From Patescibacteria group bacterium (lineage in GTDB: Bacteria; Patescibacteriota; Minisyncoccia; Sungbacterales; GWA2-42-14), in NCBI GenBank assembly GCA_018971745.1, contig JAGXAD010000010.1:1-10371 (forward strand): DNA of 10,371 bases. The letters are read 5' to 3'. A program made the position numbers and the translations under genes. Shown in pieces: positions 1-5,776 of this stretch. Position 1 is the stretch's first letter. Every line of letters starts with the position of its first letter. The notes below the pieces were generated by a model. The model was not told where the DNA came from and searched no databases. It saw only the letters and a list, made by a program, of their open reading frames with translations.

Positions 1-261
1 GTTATTACTTCGTGCATGTGCACAAACGCATATATTGAAAGCGTAGGCCGGGAAAAGGGTCCGTTTGGCATGGAAGGCATGGGATATGTTCCGCCGGCAA
101 ACGAAATTATCAAAGCGGGAGAATCCCGTGGCATAAAGGTCGTGTATGACCCGAACGCTCACGGGCCTGCCGGCGTTGGGGCGATTGACCGGCTGATTTA
201 TCTTACTGACGGAACGGGCGGCACGCTTCAGCTTGAAATAAAAGCGGAAGTTACTCCTTAA
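1..261 (+). CDS. DUF1573 domain protein, C-terminal part (gene starts before the window)
   Basis: The reading frame is open from the first base, so the N-terminus lies outside the window; the ATG at 16 is internal. The visible 86 residues begin with VITSCMCT, the Ser-Cys-x-Cys-Thr signature of DUF1573 (PF07610), an Ig-like, ASH-related domain found in secreted or lipid-anchored bacterial proteins. After it come a Gly/Met-rich stretch (KGPFGMEGMG), a KAGES turn, VVYDPNAHGPAGVG and a closing beta strand ending in IKAEVTP, which is the family's usual order. The exact role of DUF1573 is not established. Its position just upstream of a CcdA-like thiol transporter, with the two cysteines in C-x-C, suggests an extracytoplasmic redox or metal-handling partner. 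The stop codon shares bases with the ribosome-binding site of the next gene, so the two are probably translationally coupled. The family call is firm; the function is inferred. Confidence 0.8.
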   Translation, partial: VITSCMCTNAYIESVGREKGPFGMEGMGYVPPANEIIKAGESRGIKVVYDPNAHGPAGVGAIDRLIYLTDGTGGTLQLEIKAEVTP

Positions 262-264
262 GGA
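260..264 (+). promoter_or_regulatory. Shine-Dalgarno site overlapping a stop codon
   Basis: AAGGA lies 8 bases before the ATG at 273 and uses the last two bases of the upstream TAA stop. It is one of only two convincing Shine-Dalgarno sites in the window. It fixes the start of the CcdA-like gene and implies coupling to the DUF1573 gene. Confidence 0.65.
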
Positions 265-272
265 TTTACGAT

Positions 273-1052
273 ATGAAAAGAATAACAATCATATTTATTG
301 TCGCGGCAGTCGCCATAATAGGTATCGCGTTCTTAAAACAGAGTTCCTGGACGGCAACGCTTGTTTGGAATTTAAGCAACAAAGGCGTATGGCTCCTGCC
401 GCTCGTTGTGCTGTCCGCAATGCTTGACAGCGTGCATCCGTGCTCGTTTTCCATTCTGCTTATTACGATTGCGTTTCTTTTTGGACTGCAGATGACGAGA
501 AATAAAATTCTGCAAATCGGCGGCGCCTACATTTCCGGAATTTTTGCCGCGTATCTTTTTATCGGACTTGGCATTTTGAAAGTTTTGCATTTGTTCAACA
601 CGCCGCATTTTATGGGCAAGCTTGGAGCGGCGCTCCTGATCGCGTTCGGCGCCATCAATCTTATCAATGAATTTTTCCCGGAATTTCCGTTTAAACTTAA
701 AATGCCTTCGGTATCTTACGCGCCTATGAGCCGGCTGATGGAACAAGCGTCGCTTCCTGCGGCATTCGGGCTTGGCTTATTGGTCGGTATCTGCCAATTT
801 CCCTGCATGGGCGGGCCGTATCTTATGGTAATCGGGCTTTTGCGCGATCAAGTTACCTATTTCACGGGATTTAGTTATCTTGTGTTTTATAATTTAATTC
901 TTACCTTGCCGCTTGCGGCGGTATTGTGGATTGCGGCTGACCGAACAATTCTTGATAAAGTGCAGGAATGGAAAAAGAAAAACATAAGGGGATTTCATTT
1001 CTGGGCGGGCGTTGCTATGGTTGTCATCGGCATGTTAATTTTCTTTATTTAA
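273..1052 (+). CDS. CcdA/DsbD-type transmembrane thiol:disulfide transporter
   Basis: A 259-residue, very hydrophobic protein with an N-terminal membrane segment (about 4-21) and roughly six further segments (about 40-70, 83-105, 116-133, 162-190, 196-220, 240-258). Two membrane-embedded cysteine motifs are visible: HPCSFSILL (Cys57) near the start of the first core helix, and GICQFPCMGGPYL (Cys174, Cys178) in the second half. This paired Pro-Cys arrangement in an internally duplicated bundle is the hallmark of CcdA/DsbD membrane domains, which carry electrons from cytoplasmic thioredoxin across the membrane to extracytoplasmic thiols. The extra Cys174 next to the conserved Cys178 is unusual. 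The start is supported by the AAGGA site 8 bases upstream. The next gene begins 7 bases after the stop. Flanking Cys-rich membrane proteins and a copper-type ATPase suggest its clients are metal-binding thiols rather than cytochrome c; no haem-lyase or CXXCH cytochrome is present here. Confidence 0.85.
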   Translation: MKRITIIFIVAAVAIIGIAFLKQSSWTATLVWNLSNKGVWLLPLVVLSAMLDSVHPCSFSILLITIAFLFGLQMTRNKILQIGGAYISGIFAAYLFIGLGILKVLHLFNTPHFMGKLGAALLIAFGAINLINEFFPEFPFKLKMPSVSYAPMSRLMEQASLPAAFGLGLLVGICQFPCMGGPYLMVIGLLRDQVTYFTGFSYLVFYNLILTLPLAAVLWIAADRTILDKVQEWKKKNIRGFHFWAGVAMVVIGMLIFFI

Positions 1053-1059
1053 AACCAAT

Positions 1060-1512
1060 ATGATTTTGGCAATAACAATAATCTCAATATTAGTTTTAAC
1101 GGGAATAGTTTGGCTTCTCAATAAAATTTTGCCGATGCGGATATGTCCGGTATGCGCGGGCGTCTCCGGAACATGGATATGGATTCTTGCGGGTATGTTT
1201 TCTGGCGTATTGGATGCGGGGAGGTGGCAATTGTTTGTTGCGATGTTGATGGGCGGAACGGTTGTCGGCATCGCGTATCAGATTGAAAAACGACTGCCGC
1301 CGCATCGCTCGCCGCTTTTGCGGAAAACATTATTTATTCCAGCAGGGTTTGCGTTGGTATATGGCGTTCTTGCGCAGTGGTGGAACGCGGCGCTGGTTTC
1401 TTTTGCGTTTCTTTTGCTGCTTTCGTTTGTTTTTTTTGCTTCACAACGGAAAATTAAAGACAGCGATAAAACAACAAAAGAACTTGAGGAAAAAATGAAA
1501 GATTGTTGTTAA
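1060..1512 (+). CDS. Small membrane protein with CPVC motif and C-terminal Cys-Cys
   Basis: I do not recognise a named family. The 150-residue product has about four to five membrane segments (about 2-23, 37-52, 55-73, 90-106, 109-127) and a charged C-terminal tail rich in Lys and Glu that ends in DCC. A CPVC pair (Cys29, Cys32) sits at the end of the first helix, on the loop before the second. CxxC plus a terminal vicinal Cys pair suggests thiol exchange or soft-metal binding at the membrane. The ATG lies 7 bases after the CcdA-like gene and no Shine-Dalgarno site is visible, so translation may depend on coupling. Given the position, it may be a redox partner of the CcdA-like protein or a metal-binding membrane factor feeding the ATPase two genes downstream. 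The cysteines and topology are seen; the role is inferred. Confidence 0.7.
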   Translation: MILAITIISILVLTGIVWLLNKILPMRICPVCAGVSGTWIWILAGMFSGVLDAGRWQLFVAMLMGGTVVGIAYQIEKRLPPHRSPLLRKTLFIPAGFALVYGVLAQWWNAALVSFAFLLLLSFVFFASQRKIKDSDKTTKELEEKMKDCC

Positions 1513-1537
1513 GTAAAAACTAAACTTAAATAATACT

Positions 1538-2449
1538 ATGGACGAATTTACAATTATAAAAAAAGATTATCTGCTTCCGATAGCCGTTGTAATTTCCGCA
1601 ATCATTATTTCTTTCTCGTGGCTCTATAAAGCCCGTACGGAGTGCCGATTAAAACAACCGCAAAGCAAATTGCCGCAAGAAAATCAATTGAATGCCAACC
1701 AGCAAAAAGAAATTATGATTGCGTCCGAAGAAACCACCCTGCCTGTTCGTTGGGGCGACCTTGGCATGCGATTGGCAAGCACGGGAGTTATTGACGCGGC
1801 AAAAATTAATACGCTTTACCAGAATCGCAGCGGCAAAGAAACGATGCAAAAAATGTTGTTTGAAAATGACGAGCAAAATGTCGTTATCAATTCAGAAAAT
1901 TCAAAAGTATTGCTTAATTTTTTTTGGGCATTGGGACTTAGCAATAAAAATGCTATTTTGGAAACGGGGGAAATGGCAAATCCGCGTTACGGCGGGGCTG
2001 GCAATTTTGCGTCAACCGGCGGCTGGACTTTGGCAAAAGAGGATGCAATGGAGCATTATTCGCGCCATCCGTTTGTTGTTTTGGCGCCGGATCAGCAAGA
2101 ATTGGTTGATCGCGTTGCAAAAAACATTTATCGTCCCTGTTGCAATAATTCCACGCATTTTCCGGATTGCAATCACGGCATGGCAATGCTTGGACTTTTA
2201 GAACTTATGGCATCGCAGGGCGTTTCGGAAAATGAAATGTACAAAGCGGCTTTGCAATTAAATTCGTTTTGGTTTCCCGACGGGTACGCGGCGATTGCTC
2301 AATATCTAAAATTAAAAGGCATTGATTGGAATAAAATTAATCCCAAAGAAATTTTGGGAGCGAAGTATTCAAGCAGTTCGGGATATAGGCAAATTTTGAG
2401 CCAAGTTACTATTCCAGCAAAAAAGTTGAGTGGAGGTTGTGAAATATAA
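1538..2449 (+). CDS. Membrane-anchored Cys/His-rich protein of unknown function
   Basis: A 303-residue protein with a short cytoplasmic start, one membrane helix (about 11-30) and a long, presumably extracytoplasmic domain. A Cys (Cys36) follows the helix. A Gln/Asn/Lys-rich linker (about 38-65) leads into a mostly helical domain. The most striking segment is around 196-230: IYRPCCNNSTHFPDCNHGMAM, with Cys201, Cys202, His207, Cys211 and His213, then a helix with LLELMASQG. One more Cys (301) lies three residues from the end. A CC-x4-H-x3-C-x-H cluster looks like a metal or redox site. No thioredoxin CxxC fold, haem motif or known enzyme motif is present. It sits 25 bases after the CPVC membrane protein and 5 bases before the metal ATPase, so it is very likely co-expressed with both. 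A periplasm-side metal chaperone or thiol substrate of the CcdA-like protein would fit, but this is inference. Confidence 0.7.
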   Translation: MDEFTIIKKDYLLPIAVVISAIIISFSWLYKARTECRLKQPQSKLPQENQLNANQQKEIMIASEETTLPVRWGDLGMRLASTGVIDAAKINTLYQNRSGKETMQKMLFENDEQNVVINSENSKVLLNFFWALGLSNKNAILETGEMANPRYGGAGNFASTGGWTLAKEDAMEHYSRHPFVVLAPDQQELVDRVAKNIYRPCCNNSTHFPDCNHGMAMLGLLELMASQGVSENEMYKAALQLNSFWFPDGYAAIAQYLKLKGIDWNKINPKEILGAKYSSSSGYRQILSQVTIPAKKLSGGCEI

Positions 2450-2454
2450 AAGCC

Positions 2455-4593
2455 ATGGAATACAAAATCCAACAATTTTATGCCTGCCCGATGCATCCTG
2501 AAATTATACAGGATGCGCCGGGAATGTGCCCTGAATGCGGAATGAATTTGGTGCCGATTAAGCGAAACGGAAAACAATCGACCGAACAAGACGAATACGA
2601 CAAGCACGCGGGGCATTCCACGACCGCATTCATAAAAAAATTCTGGATTGTTGCGGCACTGACCGTTCCGATTCTTGCGTATTCCGAAATCGCGGAAAAA
2701 ATTTTCTCATGGCAGGCGCCGCAATTTCCCGGATACGATTATATTATTTTACTGCTTGCGTCAATTGTTTTTTTCTACGGCGGTTGGGTGTTTCTTGCGG
2801 GCGCATATCGGGAATTGAAAGCGCGCCTTCCCGGCATGATGACTTTGATTGCCGTTGCAATCAGCGCTGCGTATTTGTTCAGCGCATATTCGGTGCTTGC
2901 GGGCGCGAAACACACTTTATTTTGGGAACTTTCAACTTTGATTGCCGTGATGCTCTTGGGGCATTGGATTGAGATGGCTGCGGTATCCGGCGCGCAGGGC
3001 GCGCTCAAAGAATTATCAAAGTTATTGCCGGATGTCGCGGAAATCATCCGCAACGGAAAACACGAAACCATTCCGCTTTCTGAAATTCATGAAAATGATT
3101 TGCTGTTTGTCCGCCCCGGCGCAAGAATTCCCGCTGACGGAACGGTTACGGATGGGCAATCTGAAGTGAACGAATCAATGGTTACCGGCGAATCGGCTCT
3201 GGTCGCAAAAAATCCGCAACGCGAAGTTATTGCCGGAACCGTAAACGGCGACGGAGCGCTTACAATACGGGTAACCAAAATCGGAGAGCGCACTTTTCTT
3301 GCCGGGATAATGCGCTTGATTCGAGAAGCGCAAGCGTCAAAATCCCGTTTGCAGTTGCTTTCGGATAAGGCGGCTTTTTATTTGACCCTTGTTGCGATTG
3401 GAACTGGCGGACTTTCCTTTGTTTTGTGGCTTTTTGCGCGGGCAGGGTTTGGATTTGCCGTGGAACGATTAGTTGCGGTGCTCGTGATCGCGTGTCCCCA
3501 CGCGCTTGGGCTTGCCGTGCCTTTGGTCGCGTCCATTTCAACGACCCTTGCTGCGCGCCACGGATTTTTGGTAAAGCAACGGCTTGCGCTTGAGGCGGCT
3601 AGAAACATTGATGTTGTTTTGTTTGACAAGACCGGCACGCTGACCAAGGGAGAGTACGGCGTAATAAAAATTCAAAATGCAAAAATCAAAAGTCAAAATG
3701 ACAATTCAAAATTAAAAATTGACGAAAATGAAATTTTGAAACTTGCCGCTTCCGTGGACAGTCATTCCGAGCATGTTATTGCTCGCGCGTTGGTTAATGA
3801 AGCGCGCCGAAAAAACATAGTGCTGTACGAAGTAAAAGAATTTGCGCGCATTGCGGGCAAAGGAACAAAAGGAATCGTTGAAGGAAAAGAAGTTTTTGTC
3901 GGCGGGGGAGCGGTGCTTGACGAAGTTGGCATCAAACTTCCCAAAGAAATGGAGCACGAAGCGGAAACATTGGCGCGCCAAGGAAAAACAATTATTTATG
4001 TCGTGGCTGATAAAAAATTGTTGGGCGCGATTGCGCTTGCCGATGTAATTCGCAGTGAATCGCGTGAAGCCGTTGCTGATTTGAAACATAGGGGCGTACG
4101 AGTCGCGATGATGACCGGCGATTCCGAAGGAGTCGCGGAGTGGGTTGCAAAAGAACTTGGCATTGATGAATATTTTGCAAAAACGCTTCCGCATGAAAAA
4201 TCGGAAAAAGTAAAATTACTCCAGAAAAAAGGATTGAAAGTTGCGATGGTCGGCGACGGCATTAACGACGCTCCGGCTTTGGCGCAGGCGGATTTAGGCA
4301 TTGCAATCGGCGCGGGCACCAATGTGGCGATTGAGTCGGCCGGCATTATTCTGGTGCGAAACGACCCCCGCGACATCGTAAAAATCATCCGCCTTTCATC
4401 CGCAACTTATTCCAAAATGATTCAGAACTTGTTTTGGGCAACCGGATATAATGTCATTGCTCTGCCTTTGGCGGCCGGCGTTCTCGTTTCGCGCGGAATT
4501 ATCTTGCAGCCCGCGGTTTCTGCGGTATTAATGTCATTGAGCACCGTAATTGTTGCAATCAACGCCGTTTTGCTCCGCAGAATAAAAATATAA
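2455..4593 (+). CDS. copB: CopB-type (P1B) heavy-metal-transporting P-type ATPase with N-terminal metal-binding domain
   Basis: A 712-residue ATP-driven soft-metal exporter. Residues 8-36 form the heavy-metal-binding domain often fused to these pumps (YACPMHPE, then MCPECGMN; Cys11, His14, Cys25, Cys28). Membrane helices follow from about 62. The actuator loop has TGES (244-247). The helix-6 ion motif is CPH (347-349), the CopB/P1B-3 signature rather than the CPC of CopA. The phosphorylation site is DKTGTLT (Asp391), then MMTGDS (552-557) and VGDGINDAPALA (599-610). The last helices carry YNVIALP and MSLSTVIVAINA, which also fit the CopB group, known to prefer Cu(II), Cu(I) or Ag. The N-domain dipeptide normally read as SEHP is SEHV (438-441). 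A low-complexity insertion occupies about 404-423. The gene is last in the operon and starts 5 bases after the previous stop. No terminator is visible behind it. The symbol reflects subgroup, not proven orthology. Confidence 0.93.
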   Translation: MEYKIQQFYACPMHPEIIQDAPGMCPECGMNLVPIKRNGKQSTEQDEYDKHAGHSTTAFIKKFWIVAALTVPILAYSEIAEKIFSWQAPQFPGYDYIILLLASIVFFYGGWVFLAGAYRELKARLPGMMTLIAVAISAAYLFSAYSVLAGAKHTLFWELSTLIAVMLLGHWIEMAAVSGAQGALKELSKLLPDVAEIIRNGKHETIPLSEIHENDLLFVRPGARIPADGTVTDGQSEVNESMVTGESALVAKNPQREVIAGTVNGDGALTIRVTKIGERTFLAGIMRLIREAQASKSRLQLLSDKAAFYLTLVAIGTGGLSFVLWLFARAGFGFAVERLVAVLVIACPHALGLAVPLVASISTTLAARHGFLVKQRLALEAARNIDVVLFDKTGTLTKGEYGVIKIQNAKIKSQNDNSKLKIDENEILKLAASVDSHSEHVIARALVNEARRKNIVLYEVKEFARIAGKGTKGIVEGKEVFVGGGAVLDEVGIKLPKEMEHEAETLARQGKTIIYVVADKKLLGAIALADVIRSESREAVADLKHRGVRVAMMTGDSEGVAEWVAKELGIDEYFAKTLPHEKSEKVKLLQKKGLKVAMVGDGINDAPALAQADLGIAIGAGTNVAIESAGIILVRNDPRDIVKIIRLSSATYSKMIQNLFWATGYNVIALPLAAGVLVSRGIILQPAVSAVLMSLSTVIVAINAVLLRRIKI
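3664..3720 (+). repeat. AT-rich oligonucleotide repeat in frame inside the ATPase gene
   Basis: About 57 bases of degenerate tandem units built on CAAAAT / AAAATTC / TTAAAAATT, with a 13-15-base rhythm of A-runs. It reads in frame as low-complexity Lys/Asn/Gln/Ile sequence (IKIQNAKIKSQNDNSKLKI, ATPase residues 404-422). It lies just after the DKTGTLTKGE phosphorylation motif, at the entry to the nucleotide-binding domain, a position where related pumps have only a short linker. Base composition breaks sharply from the surrounding gene. It looks like a dispersed AT-rich repeat of the type I associate with intergenic spacers in CPR genomes; that comparison is from memory and not checked. Confidence 0.6.
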
Positions 4594-4611
4594 GTGCTTG
4601 TGGATAATTAT

Positions 4612-4661
4612 TTTCTCCGTTATTTGGTATTTTGGTATACTATAACTAAAGGTCGGAGAAA
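4612..4661 (+). promoter_or_regulatory. Inverted repeat bracketing a promoter (candidate operator)
   Basis: TTTCTCCG at 4612-4619 is the perfect reverse complement of CGGAGAAA at 4654-4661. Arm centres are 42 bases apart, close to four helical turns, so both would face the same side of the DNA. The left arm covers the -35 position and the right arm lies just past the predicted transcription start of the promoter at 4633-4641. The transcript would carry only the right arm, so a DNA-level role (repressor pair or looping) fits better than an RNA hairpin. Between the arms, TTTGGTAT is repeated directly (4623-4630 and 4631-4638). Confidence 0.4.
4633..4641 (+). promoter_or_regulatory. Extended -10 promoter of the DUF378 gene
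   Basis: TGG followed by TATACT (4636-4641) matches the extended -10 form TGnTATAnT, with no good -35 at the right distance (TTCTCC at 4613-4618). Transcription would start near 4648 and leave a leader of about 44 bases before the ATG at 4692. It gives the DUF378 gene its own promoter, separate from the ATPase operon. Confidence 0.55.
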
Positions 4662-4691
4662 TTATTTTTAAGGCCTTTGCTAAAAATTATT
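4660..4691 (+). promoter_or_regulatory. Leader hairpin abutting the DUF378 start codon
   Basis: AATTATTTTTA (4660-4670) pairs with TAAAAATTATT (4681-4691) at 10 of 11 positions, leaving a 10-base loop that contains the palindrome AAGGCCTT partly overlapping the stem end. The stem ends exactly at the base before ATG 4692. The AAGG in the loop is the only Shine-Dalgarno-like string here; it is too far (18 bases) from the ATG in linear sequence but would be brought closer by the fold. The stem is all A/U, so its stability is uncertain. Confidence 0.35.
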
Positions 4692-4913
4692 ATGAAAATT
4701 CTTCATTTTGTAGCGTTTATCTTGCTTGTGATCGGAGGATTAAACTGGCTTTTGGTTGGCGCGTTCGGCTGGGACATCGGAGCGCTCTTTGGCGGAATGT
4801 CGGCTTTGGTATCGCGCGCGATTTATGTTTTAGTCGGGCTTGCGGCAATTTGGGAAGTGGTAACGCACAAAGGAAATTGCAAGATGTGCGGCACGCCGGG
4901 TGCGATGATGTAA
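4692..4913 (+). CDS. DUF378 family small membrane protein with CxxC tail
   Basis: A 73-residue protein with two membrane helices (about 5-24 and 38-58) around GGLNWLLVGAFGWDIGALFGG, the recognisable core of DUF378 (PF04070), followed by MSALVSRAIYVLVGLAAIWEV as in other members. The function of DUF378 is not known. The tail THKGNCKMCGTPGAMM adds a CxxC pair (Cys63, Cys66), which echoes the cysteine theme of the upstream operon. The frame extends upstream to a TTG at 4677, but I chose the ATG at 4692 because the family starts directly with MK + hydrophobic helix. The gene has its own promoter within an inverted repeat upstream and a strong terminator 22 bases downstream, so it is probably a monocistronic unit. 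Confidence 0.8.
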   Translation: MKILHFVAFILLVIGGLNWLLVGAFGWDIGALFGGMSALVSRAIYVLVGLAAIWEVVTHKGNCKMCGTPGAMM

Positions 4914-4934
4914 TTTTTGCGCGCATTGATCGCA

Positions 4935-4969
4935 AAAAAGGTTCTTTTGCAAGAAAAAAGAACCTTTTT
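4935..4969 (+). terminator. Rho-independent terminator after the DUF378 gene
   Basis: A perfect 14-bp stem, AAAAAGGTTCTTTT (4935-4948) against AAAAGAACCTTTTT (4956-4969), with a 7-base loop and a terminal T run. It separates the metal/thiol region from the nuclease gene. A second hairpin, TTTTTGCG (4914-4921) with CGCAAAAA (4931-4938), shares bases 4935-4938 with it, so the two partly exclude each other. The symmetric A/T flanks mean it could also act on the opposite strand. Confidence 0.85.
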
Positions 4970-4985
4970 ATAATTCCGGCAAAAC

Positions 4986-4994
4986 TGCTATAAT
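4986..4994 (+). promoter_or_regulatory. Consensus extended -10 promoter giving a leaderless nuclease mRNA
   Basis: TGC plus TATAAT (4989-4994) is a perfect extended -10 box. Transcription 7-8 bases downstream would begin at 5001-5002, exactly at the ATG at 5002. The upstream in-frame ATG at 4993 lies inside the -10 box and would not be transcribed. No good -35 is present because the terminator occupies that position. Confidence 0.6.
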
Positions 4995-5001
4995 GGGAAG
5001 C

Positions 5002-5757
5002 ATGGCAGGAAACTTTTCAAAAAGAACGAGAAATCTGTATGACCCCGCATCAGTAATTCCGTATCCGTTAAGCCGCTCAAAACTTGAGCTGTTTCTTGAA
5101 TGTCCCCGATGTTTTTATCTTGACCGGCGGCTCGGCATTGCCCGGCCCGAAGGGTTCCCGTTCACGCTCAACAGCGCGGTTGATTATCTGCTGAAAAAAG
5201 AATTTGACATTCACCGCGCCAAAGGCAAGGCGCATCCTTTGATGCGGGAGTACGGCATTGACGCGATTCCGTTTGCTCATGAGGATTTGAACCGATGGCG
5301 CGAAAATTTTGTCGGCGTCCGTTTCGTGCACGAGCCGACGAATTTGCAGATAACCGGTGCGGTTGACGACATCTGGATTAATCCTAAGGGGGAGTTGATC
5401 GTGGTTGATTACAAAGCAACCAGCACCTCAAAAGAAATTACGCTTGATGAGGAATATAGGCAGGGATACAAACGGCAGATGGAAATATATCAATGGCTCC
5501 TGCGCCAAAATAAATTTTTTGTTTCCGACACGGGATACTTCGTGTATGTGAACGGCAGAACCGACTTGTCAGCGTTTGACGGGAAACTGGAATTTGCCGT
5601 AAAAATTATTAGTTATACTGGAAGCGACCAATGGGTTGAGCAATGCGTTTTTGACGCGCATCGCACGCTCAACGCGCCGTCAGCTCCGTCGGCTTCGCCA
5701 TCATGCGGCTACTGTAAGTATGTGAAAGCGGCTGGTGAAATCGGTGAAATTGAATAA
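5002..5757 (+). CDS. PD-(D/E)XK nuclease family protein (RecB/Cas4-like) with two CxxC pairs
   Basis: Residues below count from the ATG at 5002 (251 residues; an in-frame ATG at 4993 would add three). The protein carries the motifs of the RecB-type PD-(D/E)XK fold: TGAVDDIW (Asp122/Asp123), then LIVVDYKAT (Asp136-x-Lys138), then a helix with QMEIY (Gln159, Tyr163), the Q-x3-Y motif of RecB/Cas4/AddB nucleases. Two cysteine pairs flank the domain: ECPRC near the start (Cys34, Cys37) and SCGYC near the end (Cys235, Cys238). That layout recalls the iron-sulfur clusters of Cas4 and AddB, though those use one Cys N-terminal and three C-terminal, so zinc or a 4Fe-4S cluster are both possible. No cas genes or CRISPR repeats are nearby. 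A single-strand-directed DNA nuclease in repair, uptake or defence is the likely role. The start at 5002 is chosen because the 4993 ATG lies within the predicted -10 box. Confidence 0.82.
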   Translation: MAGNFSKRTRNLYDPASVIPYPLSRSKLELFLECPRCFYLDRRLGIARPEGFPFTLNSAVDYLLKKEFDIHRAKGKAHPLMREYGIDAIPFAHEDLNRWRENFVGVRFVHEPTNLQITGAVDDIWINPKGELIVVDYKATSTSKEITLDEEYRQGYKRQMEIYQWLLRQNKFFVSDTGYFVYVNGRTDLSAFDGKLEFAVKIISYTGSDQWVEQCVFDAHRTLNAPSAPSASPSCGYCKYVKAAGEIGEIE

Positions 5758-5776
5758 AATGGTGACGCTTGTAAAT

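Noticed and set aside
266..1330. Minus-strand open frames opposite the CcdA-like and CPVC genes
   Set aside because: They mirror the codon structure of the + strand genes, have no plausible protein features or start signals, and lie fully inside better genes.
3664..3720. CRISPR-like or tandem VNTR array
   Set aside because: Units are degenerate, very short and without spacers; better described as an AT-rich repeat insertion.
2775..4388. Several minus-strand frames up to 160 codons opposite the ATPase
   Set aside because: Low-complexity Ser/Ala/Thr/Phe products typical of antisense shadows; the + strand ATPase is unambiguous.
4993..5757. Cas4 of a CRISPR-Cas system
   Set aside because: No CRISPR repeats or other cas genes in the window, and the cysteine layout differs from Cas4; kept as a general PD-(D/E)XK nuclease.
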